A DNA stretch of 64,000 nucleotides from Molossus alvarezi (GCA_037176705.1 CM073886.1:89997501-90061500); one strand, 5' to 3'. Positions 24,265-34,262 are shown, counted from the stretch's first letter. The notes: a model not told the origin generated them from the sequence alone. Made by a program: numbers and translations.

Positions 24265-24390
24265 CTTCACAAATTCAAATGCCCTTGCATTCAAGTCCCA
24301 GCTCATGTCACCTGCTCTGTGAAGTCTTTCTGACTAGTACCTTCCTCTTTGACACAGGGCACTTTGTTTCTGGTTCTGTTACAGGGCTTG
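24265..24390 (+). repeat. L2 LINE 3' fragment
   Basis: The block TCCCAGCTCATGTCACCTGC, CTCTGTGAAGTCTTTCTGAC and the following GGGCACTTTG piece resembles the 3' part of L2. Diverged, no borders visible. Confidence 0.5.
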
Positions 24391-24747
24391 TCCTGCGCTA
24401 GGACCGAAGGGAAACGGGCGTTATACCCTCCCCTCGACTTGGGAACCAATTGAGAAGTATGCACGTGAGTTGAAGAGGTAGCATTCACATTATCTGCTTC
24501 ATTACATGAGATGAAGCTAGACAGGAGGAATCGATGGGCCCACAGCCAAGTGAGCTTCCCCACTCACCCCCGTGGGCCGGACTTACCCACTGGGCCACAC
24601 TGAGCAGCTGCAGAGCTGCAGGCCTCCCTCCAACGCACGCAGAGGAGAAAGCATACGTGCACCTGCTAGGAGGAGGCTCTACAGAGAAGAAGGGGCGGCC
24701 CTTTGGGTGACCTTTAAATTAACACATTACTCCCTCCATTGGAGTAA

Positions 24748-25013
24748 TATAGATTTTCAACCTTATTCATCTCGCGACACACATAAACTAATTACTAAAA
24801 TTCTGCAGCACACCAAATAAAATTGTTTTTGCCAATCTGACAAAAAAAAGCAGGTATAATTCTGATTCATTCACACCGGACAACTATTGTTGTGTTGGCT
24901 GTTGTTGTATTTTTATTTGACAGTCTAAGGGAAGAGAGGTCAGTGCCCCCGACTAAATAGTCAGGTGCCGCATGTTTTACAAATTCTTGCAGCACGCCGG
25001 TTGAAAATCCCTG
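24748..25013. mobile_element. hAT-like non-autonomous element
   Basis: The ends are short inverted repeats built on GATTTTCAACC (24752-24762) and GGTTGAAAATC (right end, to about 25009). The right end reads inward as CAGGGATTTTCAACC, typical of hAT termini. About 266 bp, non-coding, with internal blocks GACACACATAAACTAATTAC and AAATTCTTGCAGCACGCC. No convincing 8-bp duplication, so the class assignment is tentative. Confidence 0.55.
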
Positions 25014-25174
25014 GTGTCCAGTAACAGATGCCACCTTTTCCCCATCCCAGCAAACAGGCAAGTCACTGCTCCACTCCAGGCAAAAGCCAGTCAAAGGTGG
25101 CAGGGAGGGCAGACCTCATTTCCAGTATTCTAGGGAAGACTGGCCAGAGACCCGAGGAAAGGAAGAAAATGGTC

Positions 25175-25201
25175 AACACACACACACACACACACACACA
25201 C
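25175..25201 (+). repeat. (CA)n microsatellite, about 13 copies
   Basis: A perfect CA run just downstream of the hAT-like element. Confidence 0.95.
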
Positions 25202-25769
25202 TATCACCATCTGCAGAATCCCCCCTCTTCCCCCAAGCTTTGAGCTTCTGACGACAAGGACTAATCTCCGTATAACAAAAAAAGAATAAAGGAAAGAAAT
25301 TGCCCTGGCTGCCACATGAGCTTTATTCAATAGTTGTTGACCAAATAAACAGATGTGTAACCCAAGTGTGAGGGGCCCCCCTCTTCTGTCACTTAGGCCA
25401 TTGCCCACCTATGGGAGTGAGACAAACTGCAACCTGTCTCATGAGGCCTCAGGAAAGAGAGCCCTTCTTGACTACATCCAGTCCACAGAGCCTTCCACAG
25501 CAGCCAGCAGCCAGGGTAACCAGGGCCCTGGCAACCCTGCGTGGGCTGGAGCCTGTGAGAAACTGGGGAGTCGTCACCATCCTGCCCCGCCTGACTCTCT
25601 GGGAGCCAAGCACCCAGCCAGCTATGGCTGAGATCTGCCCGAACAGGGGACTGCAGGGAGAGCAGACGTCATGACTTGCCCCTCCTTCCCCTACCAGAGT
25701 CTCAGGCCTTAGGCAGGAAGTCCCCAGTGCAAAGTTCCACGACACCATCTCCTCCCGAGGCCACAGTCT
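25202..25769. other. Unique sequence, nothing recognised
   Basis: About 570 bp of mixed composition, GC content rising to the right. Overlapping frames on both strands have no recognisable domains. Confidence 0.45.
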
Positions 25770-26077
25770 CAGCCACCGGCCGCAGCTCCCTCCGCAGCTC
25801 CTTGGCTCCAGAGTTCAGTCTTTTCCTCCGGAAACTCGAACTTCCCCAGCCCTTCCCACACCCACCCGCCTCTCCTGGCGGAGGACCCCAGCTCCGCAGC
25901 CTGGGGAGGTCCCAGAGGAGGAGTGCGCGCTGCAGCCGGGCGGGGAGGCCCGGAGCTCTCTCGCCCCAGCAGGGACGGCTGCACCTGCCGGTTACCGTCC
26001 CCTTCCAAGGAAGCCCATCAGCAAAGGGAGTTTTGCTCTATCGTGTTGAGGTTCTCCTCTACGACTGTTTTCTCATT
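25770..26077. other. GC- and CpG-rich segment, CpG-island-like
   Basis: GC-rich with frequent CpG (for example CTGCAGCCGGGCGGGGAGGC near 25932), and no obvious repeat. Together with the adjacent minisatellite it forms an island-like block of almost 0.8 kb. It could be a CpG-island promoter, but no first exon is identifiable. Open frames here (25676-26125) run into the minisatellite and look spurious. Confidence 0.4.
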
Positions 26078-26564
26078 CGGCGTGGCACGGGGACTAGCCT
26101 CAGCCTCGGCGCGGGCGGGGACTAGCATCAGCCTCGGCGCGGCACGGGGACTAGCATCAGCCTCGGCGCGGGCGGGGACTAGCATCAGCCTCGGCGTGGC
26201 ACGGGGACCAGCCTCAGCCTCGGCGTGGCACGGGGACTAGCCTCAGCCTCGGCGTGGCACGGGGACTAGCCTCAGCCTCGGCGCGGGCGGGGACTAGCCT
26301 CAGCCTCGGGGCGGGCAGGGACTAGCCTCAGCCTCGGCGTGGCACGGGGACCAGCATCAGCCTCGGAGCGGGCAGGGACTAGCCTCAGCCTCGGCGCGGG
26401 CAGGGACTAGCCTCAGCCTCGGCGTGGCACGGGGACCAGCATCAGCCTCGGCGTGGCACGGGGACCAGCATCAGCCTCGGCACGGGCGGGGGACTAGCCT
26501 CAGCCTCGGCACGGGCGGGGGACTAGCCTCAGCCTCGGCGTGGCACGGGGACTAGCATCAGCCC
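26078..26564 (+). repeat. GC-rich minisatellite, 17 units of 28-29 bp
   Basis: Unit boundaries are marked by CTCAGCCTCGGCG or CATCAGCCTCGGCG. Two main variants alternate. The 29-bp form has GGCGTGGCACGGGGACTAGC and the 28-bp form has GGCGCGGGCGGGGACTAGC. I count 17 consecutive units over 487 bp, rich in CpG. Translated frames give repetitive ASASARAGTSISLG-like peptides with no support as protein. Confidence 0.95.
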
Positions 26565-26765
26565 CGACAAAGACATCGTGTGCTGAGCACAACAGAGGCA
26601 TTAGCGAATCACCACATCTAAGCACCATGAGAGCCAGGGCAGTGGGGTTCACAAGCCACATCCGGGTGCACCAGTCTCCAAAGACAAATGAGTCCCCACC
26701 TCGGTACTGGTAGCCCCCAGATTCCGAAAAACTCCAGGAAAGACAATGTGTTCCAGCCAAGCCTG
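26565..26765. other. Short unique spacer
   Basis: Non-repetitive sequence between the minisatellite and the GA/GT tract. No feature recognised. Confidence 0.5.
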
Positions 26766-26771
26766 GAGAGA

Positions 26772-26802
<31 letters not shown>

Positions 26803-26831
26803 TGTGTGTGTGTGTGCGCGTGTGTGTGTTG
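26766..26831 (+). repeat. Compound (GA)n(GT)n microsatellite
   Basis: About 19 GA dinucleotides, interrupted once by CA, pass directly into a GT run that is broken by GCGC. Perfect except for those interruptions. Confidence 0.95.
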
Positions 26832-26839
26832 GGGGAGGG

Positions 26840-27410
26840 AAGGTCAGAAATAGAAATTAAGCTATATTATAAAGTTATTTTTAATTTTTTTCTTTATTGA
26901 TGTTAAAGAGAGAGAGTAAGGGAGAGGGAGAGAGAGAAACATCGATGAGAGAGAACATTCACTGCCCACCTCCCACATGCCGCCCACTGGGCATGTGGCC
27001 TGACTGGGAATCCAACCAGTGACCTCCTGGTACATGGGTTGATGCTCAGCCACTGAGCCACACCAGTGGGCTATGTTATAAAGTCAGAGAGCAGAGTGGT
27101 GGCTGCCAGGAGGGGAAGAAATGGGAATGGGCAAAGCCAGTCAAAGGGAGAAATTTCTACTTAGAAGATGAGTAAGTTCTGGGCCTACAGCTAACAAAAC
27201 TGTATTGTATATTTGAAAGTTGTTAAGAGACTAGATCTTAAAAGGTCTCACCATAAAAAATTGTAAGCATGTGAGGTGATGGATGTGTTAACTAACTCTA
27301 CTGTGATGATCATTCACAGTAGATACATATACCAAATTATTACATTATACACCTTAAAATCACAGTGTCAATTATATCTCAACAAAGCTGGAAAAAATAA
27401 CTCATGTTTC
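26840..27410 (+). mobile_element. Old L1 3'UTR carrying an inverted Ves
   Basis: After the Ves the sequence reads AGAGTGGTGGCTGCCAGGAG, GATGGATGTGTTAACTAACT, ACATTATACACCTTAAAATC and ends near CTCAACAAAGCTGGAAAAAA, a classic old-L1 3' end. Left of the Ves only a short part remains. Confidence 0.8.
26876..27069 (-). mobile_element. Ves SINE (short-tail type)
   Basis: Reverse-oriented: TTTTTTCTTTATTGATGTTA tail complement, GA-rich tract, then GGGAATCCAACC and GAGCCACACCAGTGG. The duplication GCTATATTATAAAGT (26861-26875) and GCTATGTTATAAAGT (27070-27084) has one mismatch in 15. Confidence 0.93.
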
Positions 27411-28115
27411 TTAAACACCTCAATTTAAACATAGGGATTTGTGCCTGCTGCCTGAGGACTAATTTTTCTCCAAAGTAAACACTGTATGATTTCACATGAA
27501 GAAAGCATGTCCTCTATTAGCATGAATCTCACCTGCCCCTCCTGGAAACAGTGATGCGGGCACAGCTGAGAGGAGAGGACTTGACTGCTCTCAGGTCCCC
27601 ACCGTACCTGTGAACTGTACTTCCTTATGATGGCTCCTAAGAGGTTTTTTGGGGTTTTTTTGTTTTGTTTTTTAAATACCAATTGCTGCCCCAATGAGAG
27701 CAGGAATCCTGCAAAATTACTGAACGCTGATTTTGCCTCTAGAGAGGTCAGTGGGCAGTCAAACTGTTCGTGGGAATCCTGGCCTTTAGGACTGGAGCCT
27801 GGAGCTTGCAAGCGGCGTAGTCCAACCAGCTGCTGCTGACCAGCTGATTGAGCAAAGGTTATGGGATGTCTATCCGTCAAGGTTAAGACTGCTTCATCAG
27901 CAGTGAGACAAGCCAATCATCACAAAACAAAGGAAGTTGTCCAGAGACAAACTGTCTTGAAGCCCGACACACCTTCAAGGCTGCAGGAAGGGAATGGGTG
28001 TGATTTAACCAAAATTTTGAAACATAGTTCAGTTGCGAAGGAGAGTGCCATCAGAGGAAGCCAAGCAGGCCCAACCAGGCTCCCCCTTCCCACACCTCCC
28101 CGGCGGTGCCCTCCC
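27411..28115. other. Unique sequence, nothing recognised
   Basis: About 700 bp. The 163-codon minus-strand frame (27425-27916) has no recognisable domain, and its KKQNKKTPK part is simply the complement of a T/G-rich run. Confidence 0.45.
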
Positions 28116-28117
28116 CT

Positions 28118-28205
28118 TGGAGGAGGAGGTCAATGGGGGAAAAATGAGGAACATCTGTAATACATTCAACAATAAAGATTTAAAAAAATAATAATAAAAA
28201 AATAA
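28118..28205 (+). mobile_element. Very short L1 3' end
   Basis: GGAGGAGGTCAATGGGGG, then AGGAACATCTGTAATAC and an A-rich tail. It matches the last bases of the L1 3'UTR at 44880-44940 and looks like an extreme 5' truncation. No clear duplication. Confidence 0.6.
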
Positions 28206-28796
28206 AAATTCTCCCTCTTTTTATCAAAAAGAAAACGGACATTCCCGAACATCTCACTCTCTGCAAGTGTTCTACAGGTCCGTTAGCTGCAAAGGAGTTG
28301 GGAAACGTGACCCTCTGGCATTTTCAGGCTTTACTGTGGGGGCTGGACATTGCCAGCATGAAGGAAGCAAGATAGAATGTCTGTGATGTGGAATAATAAA
28401 CACTGTCAAACCCCACCCCTGCCTCGGATGATTATTGGGTGCCTGTGGGTCCTTACCTGCCTGACCTTGGACTTTAGCCAGCTGACTTCCTTTGGACTGG
28501 TCCTTTGTGACTGTATCAAACCCCAAATCAATCTCTCTGCTGTGGTACCACGTCCCAGATGACAGGCTCAGCCTGATATTGAAATGGATATAACACCAAC
28601 CAGCACACTCAGCCTCCACTCATCTAATTTAGCCAGGGAACCGCTAGACTTGTGACTCTGGGGGAGGCAGAAGCAGTGGAACAGGACAAGGAGAGCTGAG
28701 GAGCTTGTGCCCAGCCCCCCAGCAGGGCACCCTCATGCTAATCACCAGCAACCTTCGAAGGTCTCTTCTACTGAGGCCACCCTGAAAGGCAGGTTG
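28206..28796. other. Unique sequence, nothing recognised
   Basis: About 590 bp with no recognised gene or repeat. Confidence 0.5.
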
Positions 28797-29035
28797 TATA
28801 ACCGAAAGAGCATGAGTTTTGGTGCTACAGACATGAATTTGAAACTCAACTCTTGCCACTTATTAGCTAAGTGATGTAGGGCAAGTTACTTAACCTCTCT
28901 AAGTCTTTGTTCCCTAAGCAATAAAAGGGAATTACAGCAGCACCAAGTCCTAGGCTGGTGGAGAGGACTGAGTGAGCTAAGACTCATGAAGCTCCTAGCA
29001 CAGGACTGGGCACAGGCTCAGGGATCAATAAACAG
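28797..29035 (+). repeat. MIR SINE (nearly complete)
   Basis: Collinear with the MIR consensus: AGAGCATGAGTTTTGGTGCT, GCCACTTATTAGCTAAGTGA, CAAGTTACTTAACCTCTCTA and a terminal GGGATCAATAAACAG. First of three plus-strand MIRs in 1 kb. Confidence 0.88.
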
Positions 29036-29094
29036 CAGAGACACCCATTGCCGTCCTGCCACCCGAATGTTCCTCTGGGCCATAATTCAGAACT

Positions 29095-29320
29095 CTTGGC
29101 CAATAAGAGCACAGGCCCTGAAACCTGAGCCTAAACTCAAATCCAAACTTGGTCCCAGCTCTGGGACCCAAGGCCAATCACTTCACCTCTCTGTGCCTCA
29201 GTTTTATTATCAGAAAAAAGGGGTCAATATCAGTGCCTGCCTTTCTGCTTAGCAGGAGACTCAAGGGCAGTCATTCAGGCAAAGCACTTGGACATAGCAT
29301 GCATGTTAGGTTAAATATGT
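29095..29320 (+). repeat. MIR SINE
   Basis: AAGAGCACAGGCCCTGAAAC, then CCAATCACTTCACCTCTCTG and GCCTCAGTTTTATTATCAG, then AAAGCACTTGGACATAGC. Head, core and tail are in order. Confidence 0.85.
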
Positions 29321-29584
29321 TAGGGCATAAACAGTTACATCATTTTTTTTGTCCTCTCCGTTTAAGAAGAGAGGAGAAGAAATGTGTGAGGAAAGTGCAT
29401 CGAGTGGCTAAGATTAGAGTTGGACCCTACAGAGCAACTCTTCCCTTATCAAGAAGATGCGTTTCTCCAGAACCATGTCATTTCACTCCTGGCGGAGGGC
29501 AGCCTCCTCCTCCTCGCCCGCAGCCTGCGCGGGTCTTTAGGGTGGCAACCAGAGGACAGCACCGTTAGGGCCAGGCTGCCGTGG

Positions 29585-29775
29585 GTCAGACTGGTCCCAG
29601 GCCAGCCCTGCTCTGCCAGGCTGCGCAAACTTGGGCAACTTGTTGCACTTCCCTTGGCCTCAGTTTTCTCTGCCTGCGAAATGGAAATAATGAACCTCCC
29701 TCTGAGGGTTGCTGTGCAGAACGGCCTGGCACAACAGACTCAACTTATGCCATCAGCTACTGCCATTGGGAGCTT
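29585..29775 (+). repeat. MIR SINE
   Basis: AACTTGGGCAACTTGTTGCA, GGCCTCAGTTTTCTCTGCCT, GAAATGGAAATAATGAACCT and GAGGGTTGCTGTGCAGAACG follow the MIR core order. The open frame 29420-30076 runs through it. Confidence 0.8.
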
Positions 29776-30770
29776 AATTAACCAACTTGGGTTCCAGTGG
29801 GATTGTCGTTGCCACGGTTTGGATGCAGCAGCTCTTGGGCCGCCCTGCCGCTCGGTCTCCAGTTCCACTGTCGCTCCCGGAAACTCCACTCCGAGAGTAA
29901 GACGATTTGGGTGCGTGGGTCCTACGCACGTGGGATTTTGTTTTCCCCCAGTGCACTTTAGAAACGAGGAGGTCAGTATTCCTGCCAACTATCCTACCAT
30001 TTCAGACTTGCTAGATTCCTCTCGGTTTCCTCCGTGCTCAGAACAGAATGGCACGTCGGAAAATGTCCCCAACTAAGTGAGAAGCTGGTTGTGGGAAACA
30101 GAAGCAGGTCTTCCAGTTGGCACCCGCTTGACCGAGAGACAAAAAAGAAGGGTGTCACCACTTCCCTACCCCACCGGCAAGGAACAAACCAGAAAGAAGA
30201 GACGGTGACAAGATCCTGCCGTTTATTACAGTCATCAGAGCTCGTGACCAGTGTTCGCAGAGCAGCTTACACCCTATATCCTAAAAGGAACTCTTGCCAG
30301 GAAAATACATCTCTTTCCTCCCCCACAGTCTAAAACCTCCTGACCTATCTCTGCTGTTTCTAGAAATTAAAATGAAGTTTAGATCCTTTGTCTGGTACCT
30401 TCTAAGGAAAAAAGTGGTTTTTGAGTTACAACCACAGGAAGGGTTCGGCCCTCTCTCTGAACATCAGAACAGCTGCCAGAATTGTGCATCCTCCCAGCCA
30501 CAGGAGGGCATCAAACCCAGGATGACCGCCGCTCTCGGGAGCCGGGGTGGAGGCGGCGCTCTGGTGGCTCTCACGTCCTCCTTCCCAGAGCCTGCAAAAG
30601 CTGTCTGATGAACCCAATTCCATGATCAGCCAAGTATGGATCTGAGCCCCGCAGCACTGGCCCCCTCTTCAGAACTCACAGAAATTATTCTGCCTGCAAG
30701 TTCGGAGGGGTTCACAGAAGCTAAAGAGAGCACAGCCGTAATCAAAGCAGCCACTAACAGGGCACTTACT
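29776..30770. other. Unique sequence, nothing recognised
   Basis: About 1 kb with no recognised repeat and no supported exon. Frames here have no known domain. Confidence 0.45.
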
Positions 30771-30771
30771 T

Positions 30772-31112
30772 AAGCTCCCACCCCCACCCCTGCCTTCCCC
30801 AACCTAACGTCTGTCCTTTGGTTGTGCATATATGCAGATAAGTTCTTTGGTTTATCTCTTCCCACCCCTCTCACCCCCCATTCCTCTGAGGTTTGTTAGT
30901 CTGTTCCCTACTTCCATGACTGGATCTCTCTTGATCGACAACTTATTTTGTTTATAATGTTCCACAAATAAGTGAGAGTATGTGGTACTTGTCTTTCTCT
31001 GACTGGTTTATTACACTCAGCATAATACTCTCCAGGTCCCTCCATGTTATCTCAAAGGGTAAGAGGGCTTTCTTTCTTACAGCTGCATAGTATTCCATTG
31101 CAAAGGTCATGA
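30772..31112 (-). mobile_element. L1 3' end (minus strand, tail lost)
   Basis: Antisense L1 3' sequence: TGTGCATATATGCAGATAAG, CCACAAATAAGTGAGAGTAT, ACTTGTCTTTCTCTGACTGG, then CAGCTGCATAGTATTCCATT. The expected poly-T at the left end is missing. Confidence 0.85.
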
Positions 31113-31189
31113 TTTATCCATGACATTGGAACCCCTAAGACATGCCATCTAACATATGTCACGTACTCTCCCCAGAAGATAGCTGGAGA

Positions 31190-31310
31190 AACTCATTTAT
31201 TCAACAGATACTTTCCTGAGCACCTAGAATGTCAGCCACTGTGCTAAGTGCAAGGGATACAAAGGAGAACAGGAGGTTTGATATTAAAGATCTTACAAAG
31301 ATAGTCCATC
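31190..31310 (-). repeat. L2 LINE fragment
   Basis: CTCATTTATTCAACAGATAC, then CCTGAGCACCTAGAATGTCA and GCCACTGTGCTAAGTGCAAG are typical of the reverse complement of the L2 3' region. Confidence 0.6.
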
Positions 31311-31970
31311 ACCGCTGTGTCTGTCCTATGAAAACAATTGAGCTCTCAAATACATTTCAGGAAATCCAAGAATAAGAGGCTGATGCTGACTTTCCACCTG
31401 GAGTTCTGGGACACTGGCAATCTATGCAGATCTACCCACAGAGGACCGATTGCTTTTCAAAGTGTCCAGGCCCCTGGGCCAGGGGAGCAGCCTTCCGGGT
31501 CCTGGAGACGTCAGCGGCTACGGGAAGAGTAACCAAATTCTCCCAGGTCCCAGGGAAAGCCCTTGCTGAGCATTGCAGACATGAGGATGAGATGCAGAAC
31601 ACGTGTGGCAATGTGCTCCTGAGACGCGAGCCCAGGTTGCTGCAGCAAATACTAGGCGGGGGATGTCTTCCCTAGAAGCCCACCATCCAGACCAGACATC
31701 ACTGCGGAAGATGGATGTCAGCCCAGAGTGACCGTGAATCCAGATGCCTCCTCAGTGCCACTGCACTATGCTGTGCCCCCAATAGGGATCGCCTTGCCTT
31801 CCCAAGAAGAGGAAGGGAGGCAGAAATACTTGAATATGACTGAGCTTAAACCCAAGTAAACTGAGAAATCACTGAATTTCACTGAGCTGCCCTCGCGTGA
31901 CAAGACAGAACTTCCTGCCTCAGAACCATGGTGACTGGAGGTAGAAATTCAGTAAAGCTGAAGGACATTT
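31311..31970. other. Unique sequence, nothing recognised
   Basis: About 660 bp with no recognised gene or repeat. Confidence 0.5.
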
Positions 31971-31987
31971 AAAAATCTACATTCCTG

Positions 31988-32232
31988 CCCTGGCCGGTTT
32001 TGCTCAGTGGTTAGAGCGTCCGACTGCGGTCAGGAGAGACCCGGGTTCGGTTCCCGCTAAGGGCATGTACTTCGGTTGTAGTTTGTCCCCGGCCCTGGCT
32101 GGTCATGCGGGTGGCAGCCACTCGATGTGTCCCTTTCACATCGATGTTTCTCTCTCTCTCTCTCTGTTCCTCTCTCCCCCTCCCACTCTATCTGTACAAA
32201 AAATGGAAAAATGTCCTCGGGTGAGGATAAAA
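31988..32232 (+). mobile_element. Ves SINE (long-tail type, young)
   Basis: Head GCCCTGGCCGGTTTTGCTCA, B-box GGGTTCGGTTCC and tail ATGTCCTCGGGTGAGGATAA. The duplication AAAAATCTACATTCCTG is perfect over 17 bases (31971-31987 and 32233-32249). That fits one of the youngest insertions in the window. Confidence 0.97.
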
Positions 32233-32417
32233 AAAAATCTACATTCCTGCACATGAGACCTGTGAAGCCAGGTCCATGGGCTACAGCAGGCATTCGAGTG
32301 AGCGTTGTCAGCACCGGACTAGGGCGTAGAAGAGGAGCTGGGAGAGCAGTGGCATTAGTCATATTTCAGAGACAGGATGTATGGGACCCTGCGGTGGGTG
32401 GAGTTCAAAAAAACGGT

Positions 32418-32597
32418 GCTATGGGTTGAACCGTATTCCCAAAAAGGTCGTATGCTGAAGTGCTAACCCCCAGTTCTAATCTCAGAATGCACCTTACTCG
32501 GAAAAAGGATCGTGGTCGATGAATTAGCTAAAATGAGGCCATACTGGAGTGGGCGGGCCCTTCACCCAGAATGGCTAGTGTCTTCATAAGAAGATGC
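32418..32597 (+). mobile_element. MaLR-type LTR, 5' portion
   Basis: TGCTATGGGTTGAACCGTAT, GTGCTAACCCCCAGTTCTAA, AAAATGAGGCCATACTGGAG and GTGTCTTCATAAGAAGA follow the order of MaLR-type LTRs. The matching 3' portion lies 1.4 kb away at 34041-34262, so one LTR is split. Confidence 0.65.
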
Positions 32598-33781
32598 CCT
32601 CGCGCTGGGGACGGCCCGGGGACCTTGGTTTCGAAGCCGTGGCAGTTGTGTGTTTTCCTAAGCAAGTCCTCGCATTGCCAGTGTTAAAGGGAGAGTCATC
32701 ACTGAGGCACCGTGGATGCTCAAGAGGCTCTGGGCAGCCAGAGCCCGACTGCTGGTTTCTCACCTGTGCTGCCACCGTGACGCTGGCTTCAGTGGTTCCC
32801 CGCTTCCTCTGGTCCACCTACAGTCGGGGCTCCATGCAAACTTAGGGACAGGGCTGAGGAAAGGGCGGATACATCGAAGTTTGTTTCGGGCAACAGATTC
32901 CATCATTTCCACTCAGCCTGTAATGGGGAAATGACAGATGTGTACATGTTAGTTCTTACATTATCACCAGATTTTGCCAGAATAACAATACTAGCAGCTT
33001 GCCTAGAAAAGGAGAGAGAAATGTTCTCCCATCTGAAGATGAGGAAAACAGACACAGCTGTTAGAGAACACTGGTGGGCATTGCCCGAGAGTCCCGCGCC
33101 CTGGCCCGCCCTGTGCCTGTGTGGCCCTGTGGCCTAGTCCTGTGAGCACCTGCTGGCGTCCCGTCTTCCTGCTGGAGCTGCTGGAACTGAGGCAAACGCC
33201 AGGCCTCTGTGCCCCGCTGAGGTGTCCTGGTGAAAACAGCTCCCGGCTGTGTGCAGGGAACGGAGTGATGCACAGACTTTAAACACTAGTCGCAGAAGAA
33301 AGTCACTGAATAGAGGGGATGGGCAGGGGACGTCCGACATCTCCACAAAGCGGAGCAGGAGGCCTGAGCCTGCCGTTCCCACGCCGACTCCCCACCTTTT
33401 CCTCTCCTGGCATTCAGAAGAGCAGCGCTCCTGTTTGAAGAACGAAAGACACACGACATTCTTTCAGCATTTGGTGCCTAAAATAGGTTGCGGGCTCCAT
33501 GTTGTTAATACTGCTTGAAGTCTATGCTTCATTTTCTTAAATTCCCTTTAAAGAAACCTCACTTGTGGTTTTGACTCCAGGTTGCAAACACTTAAAATCC
33601 GCAGCAGCAAGTTCTCCACATTGCTGGTTTTTTTACCGTCACGTAACCAACAAACTTTGTACGTGACTTTTGATGTGACGTATGCATGTTCCTTTTGTGT
33701 ATTTAATCATGAAATTTCACTTTCACCCTTATTTGTAATGTTTCTTTTAAATAAAAGTGACTAATTTTGTCGTTAAAAAAA
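32598..33781 (+). pseudogene. 3'UTR-like processed retrocopy (candidate)
   Basis: A poly(A) signal AATAAA sits at 33750-33755. About 19 bases later an A-run begins (33775-33781), as at the 3' end of a polyadenylated RNA. The block lies between the two halves of one LTR, so it was inserted there. I recognise no source gene and no coding frame; if it is a retrocopy, it is mostly 3'UTR. The 5' border is uncertain, and no clean duplication was found because a Ves landed next to the A-run. A genuine host gene 3' end is the main alternative. Confidence 0.45.
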
Positions 33782-33789
33782 GGGGGAGG

Positions 33790-34031
33790 CCCTGGCTGGT
33801 TTGGCTCAGCGGTTAGAGCGTCGGCCTGCGGTCCAGAGAGACCCGGGTTCGGTTCCCGCTGAGGGCACTTCCTCAGTTGCAGTTTGTCCCCGGCCCTGGT
33901 TGGGGTTGTGCGGGTGGCAACCACTCGATGTGTCCCTTTCACATCGATGTTTCTCTCTCTCTCTCTCTCCCTCCCACTCTATCTGAACAAAATATCAAAA
34001 AATGTCCTCGGGTGAGGGTAAAATAAATAGC
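33790..34031 (+). mobile_element. Ves SINE (long-tail type)
   Basis: Head CCCTGGCTGGTTTGGCTCAG, B-box GGGTTCGGTTCC, tail ATGTCCTCGGGTGAGGGTAA. The 9-bp repeat AGGGGGAGG occurs at 33781-33789 and 34032-34040. Confidence 0.95.
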
Positions 34032-34040
34032 AGGGGGAGG

Positions 34041-34262
34041 AGGATTAGCCTGTGAAGACGAGACAGGGAGAACGCACTGCCCACAAAGGCAGAGGTCCGA
34101 TCCGGGTGAGGTGCCTGCCAGCCAGCAAACACCAGCAGCTGAGAGAAAGGCACAAGGCAGAGCCCCTCACGGCTCTCGTAGGAACCAGCCTGCACACACC
34201 TTGACTTCACACTTCTTGCCAACAGAACTGTGAGACAAATGTCTGTTGTTTAAGCCACCAGC
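34041..34262 (+). mobile_element. MaLR-type LTR, 3' portion
   Basis: GTGAAGACGAGACAGGGAGA, CCAGCAAACACCAGCAGCTG, CTTGACTTCACACTTCTTGC, AACAGAACTGTGAGACAAAT and TTGTTTAAGCCACCAG give the last part of the LTR that starts at 32418. Confidence 0.65.

Noticed and set aside
25676..26240. Open frames of 149 and 105 codons
   Set aside because: They extend through the CpG-rich block into the minisatellite and become repetitive; no support as protein.
26078..26564. CRISPR-like direct repeats
   Set aside because: Units are contiguous with no unique spacers, and the genome is mammalian; this is a minisatellite.
27425..27916. 163-codon minus-strand open frame
   Set aside because: No known domain; part is the complement of a T/G-rich run. 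Chance frame is the simplest reading.
29420..30076. 218-codon open frame
   Set aside because: It runs through a plus-strand MIR at 29585-29775, has no recognisable domain and no splice or promoter context.
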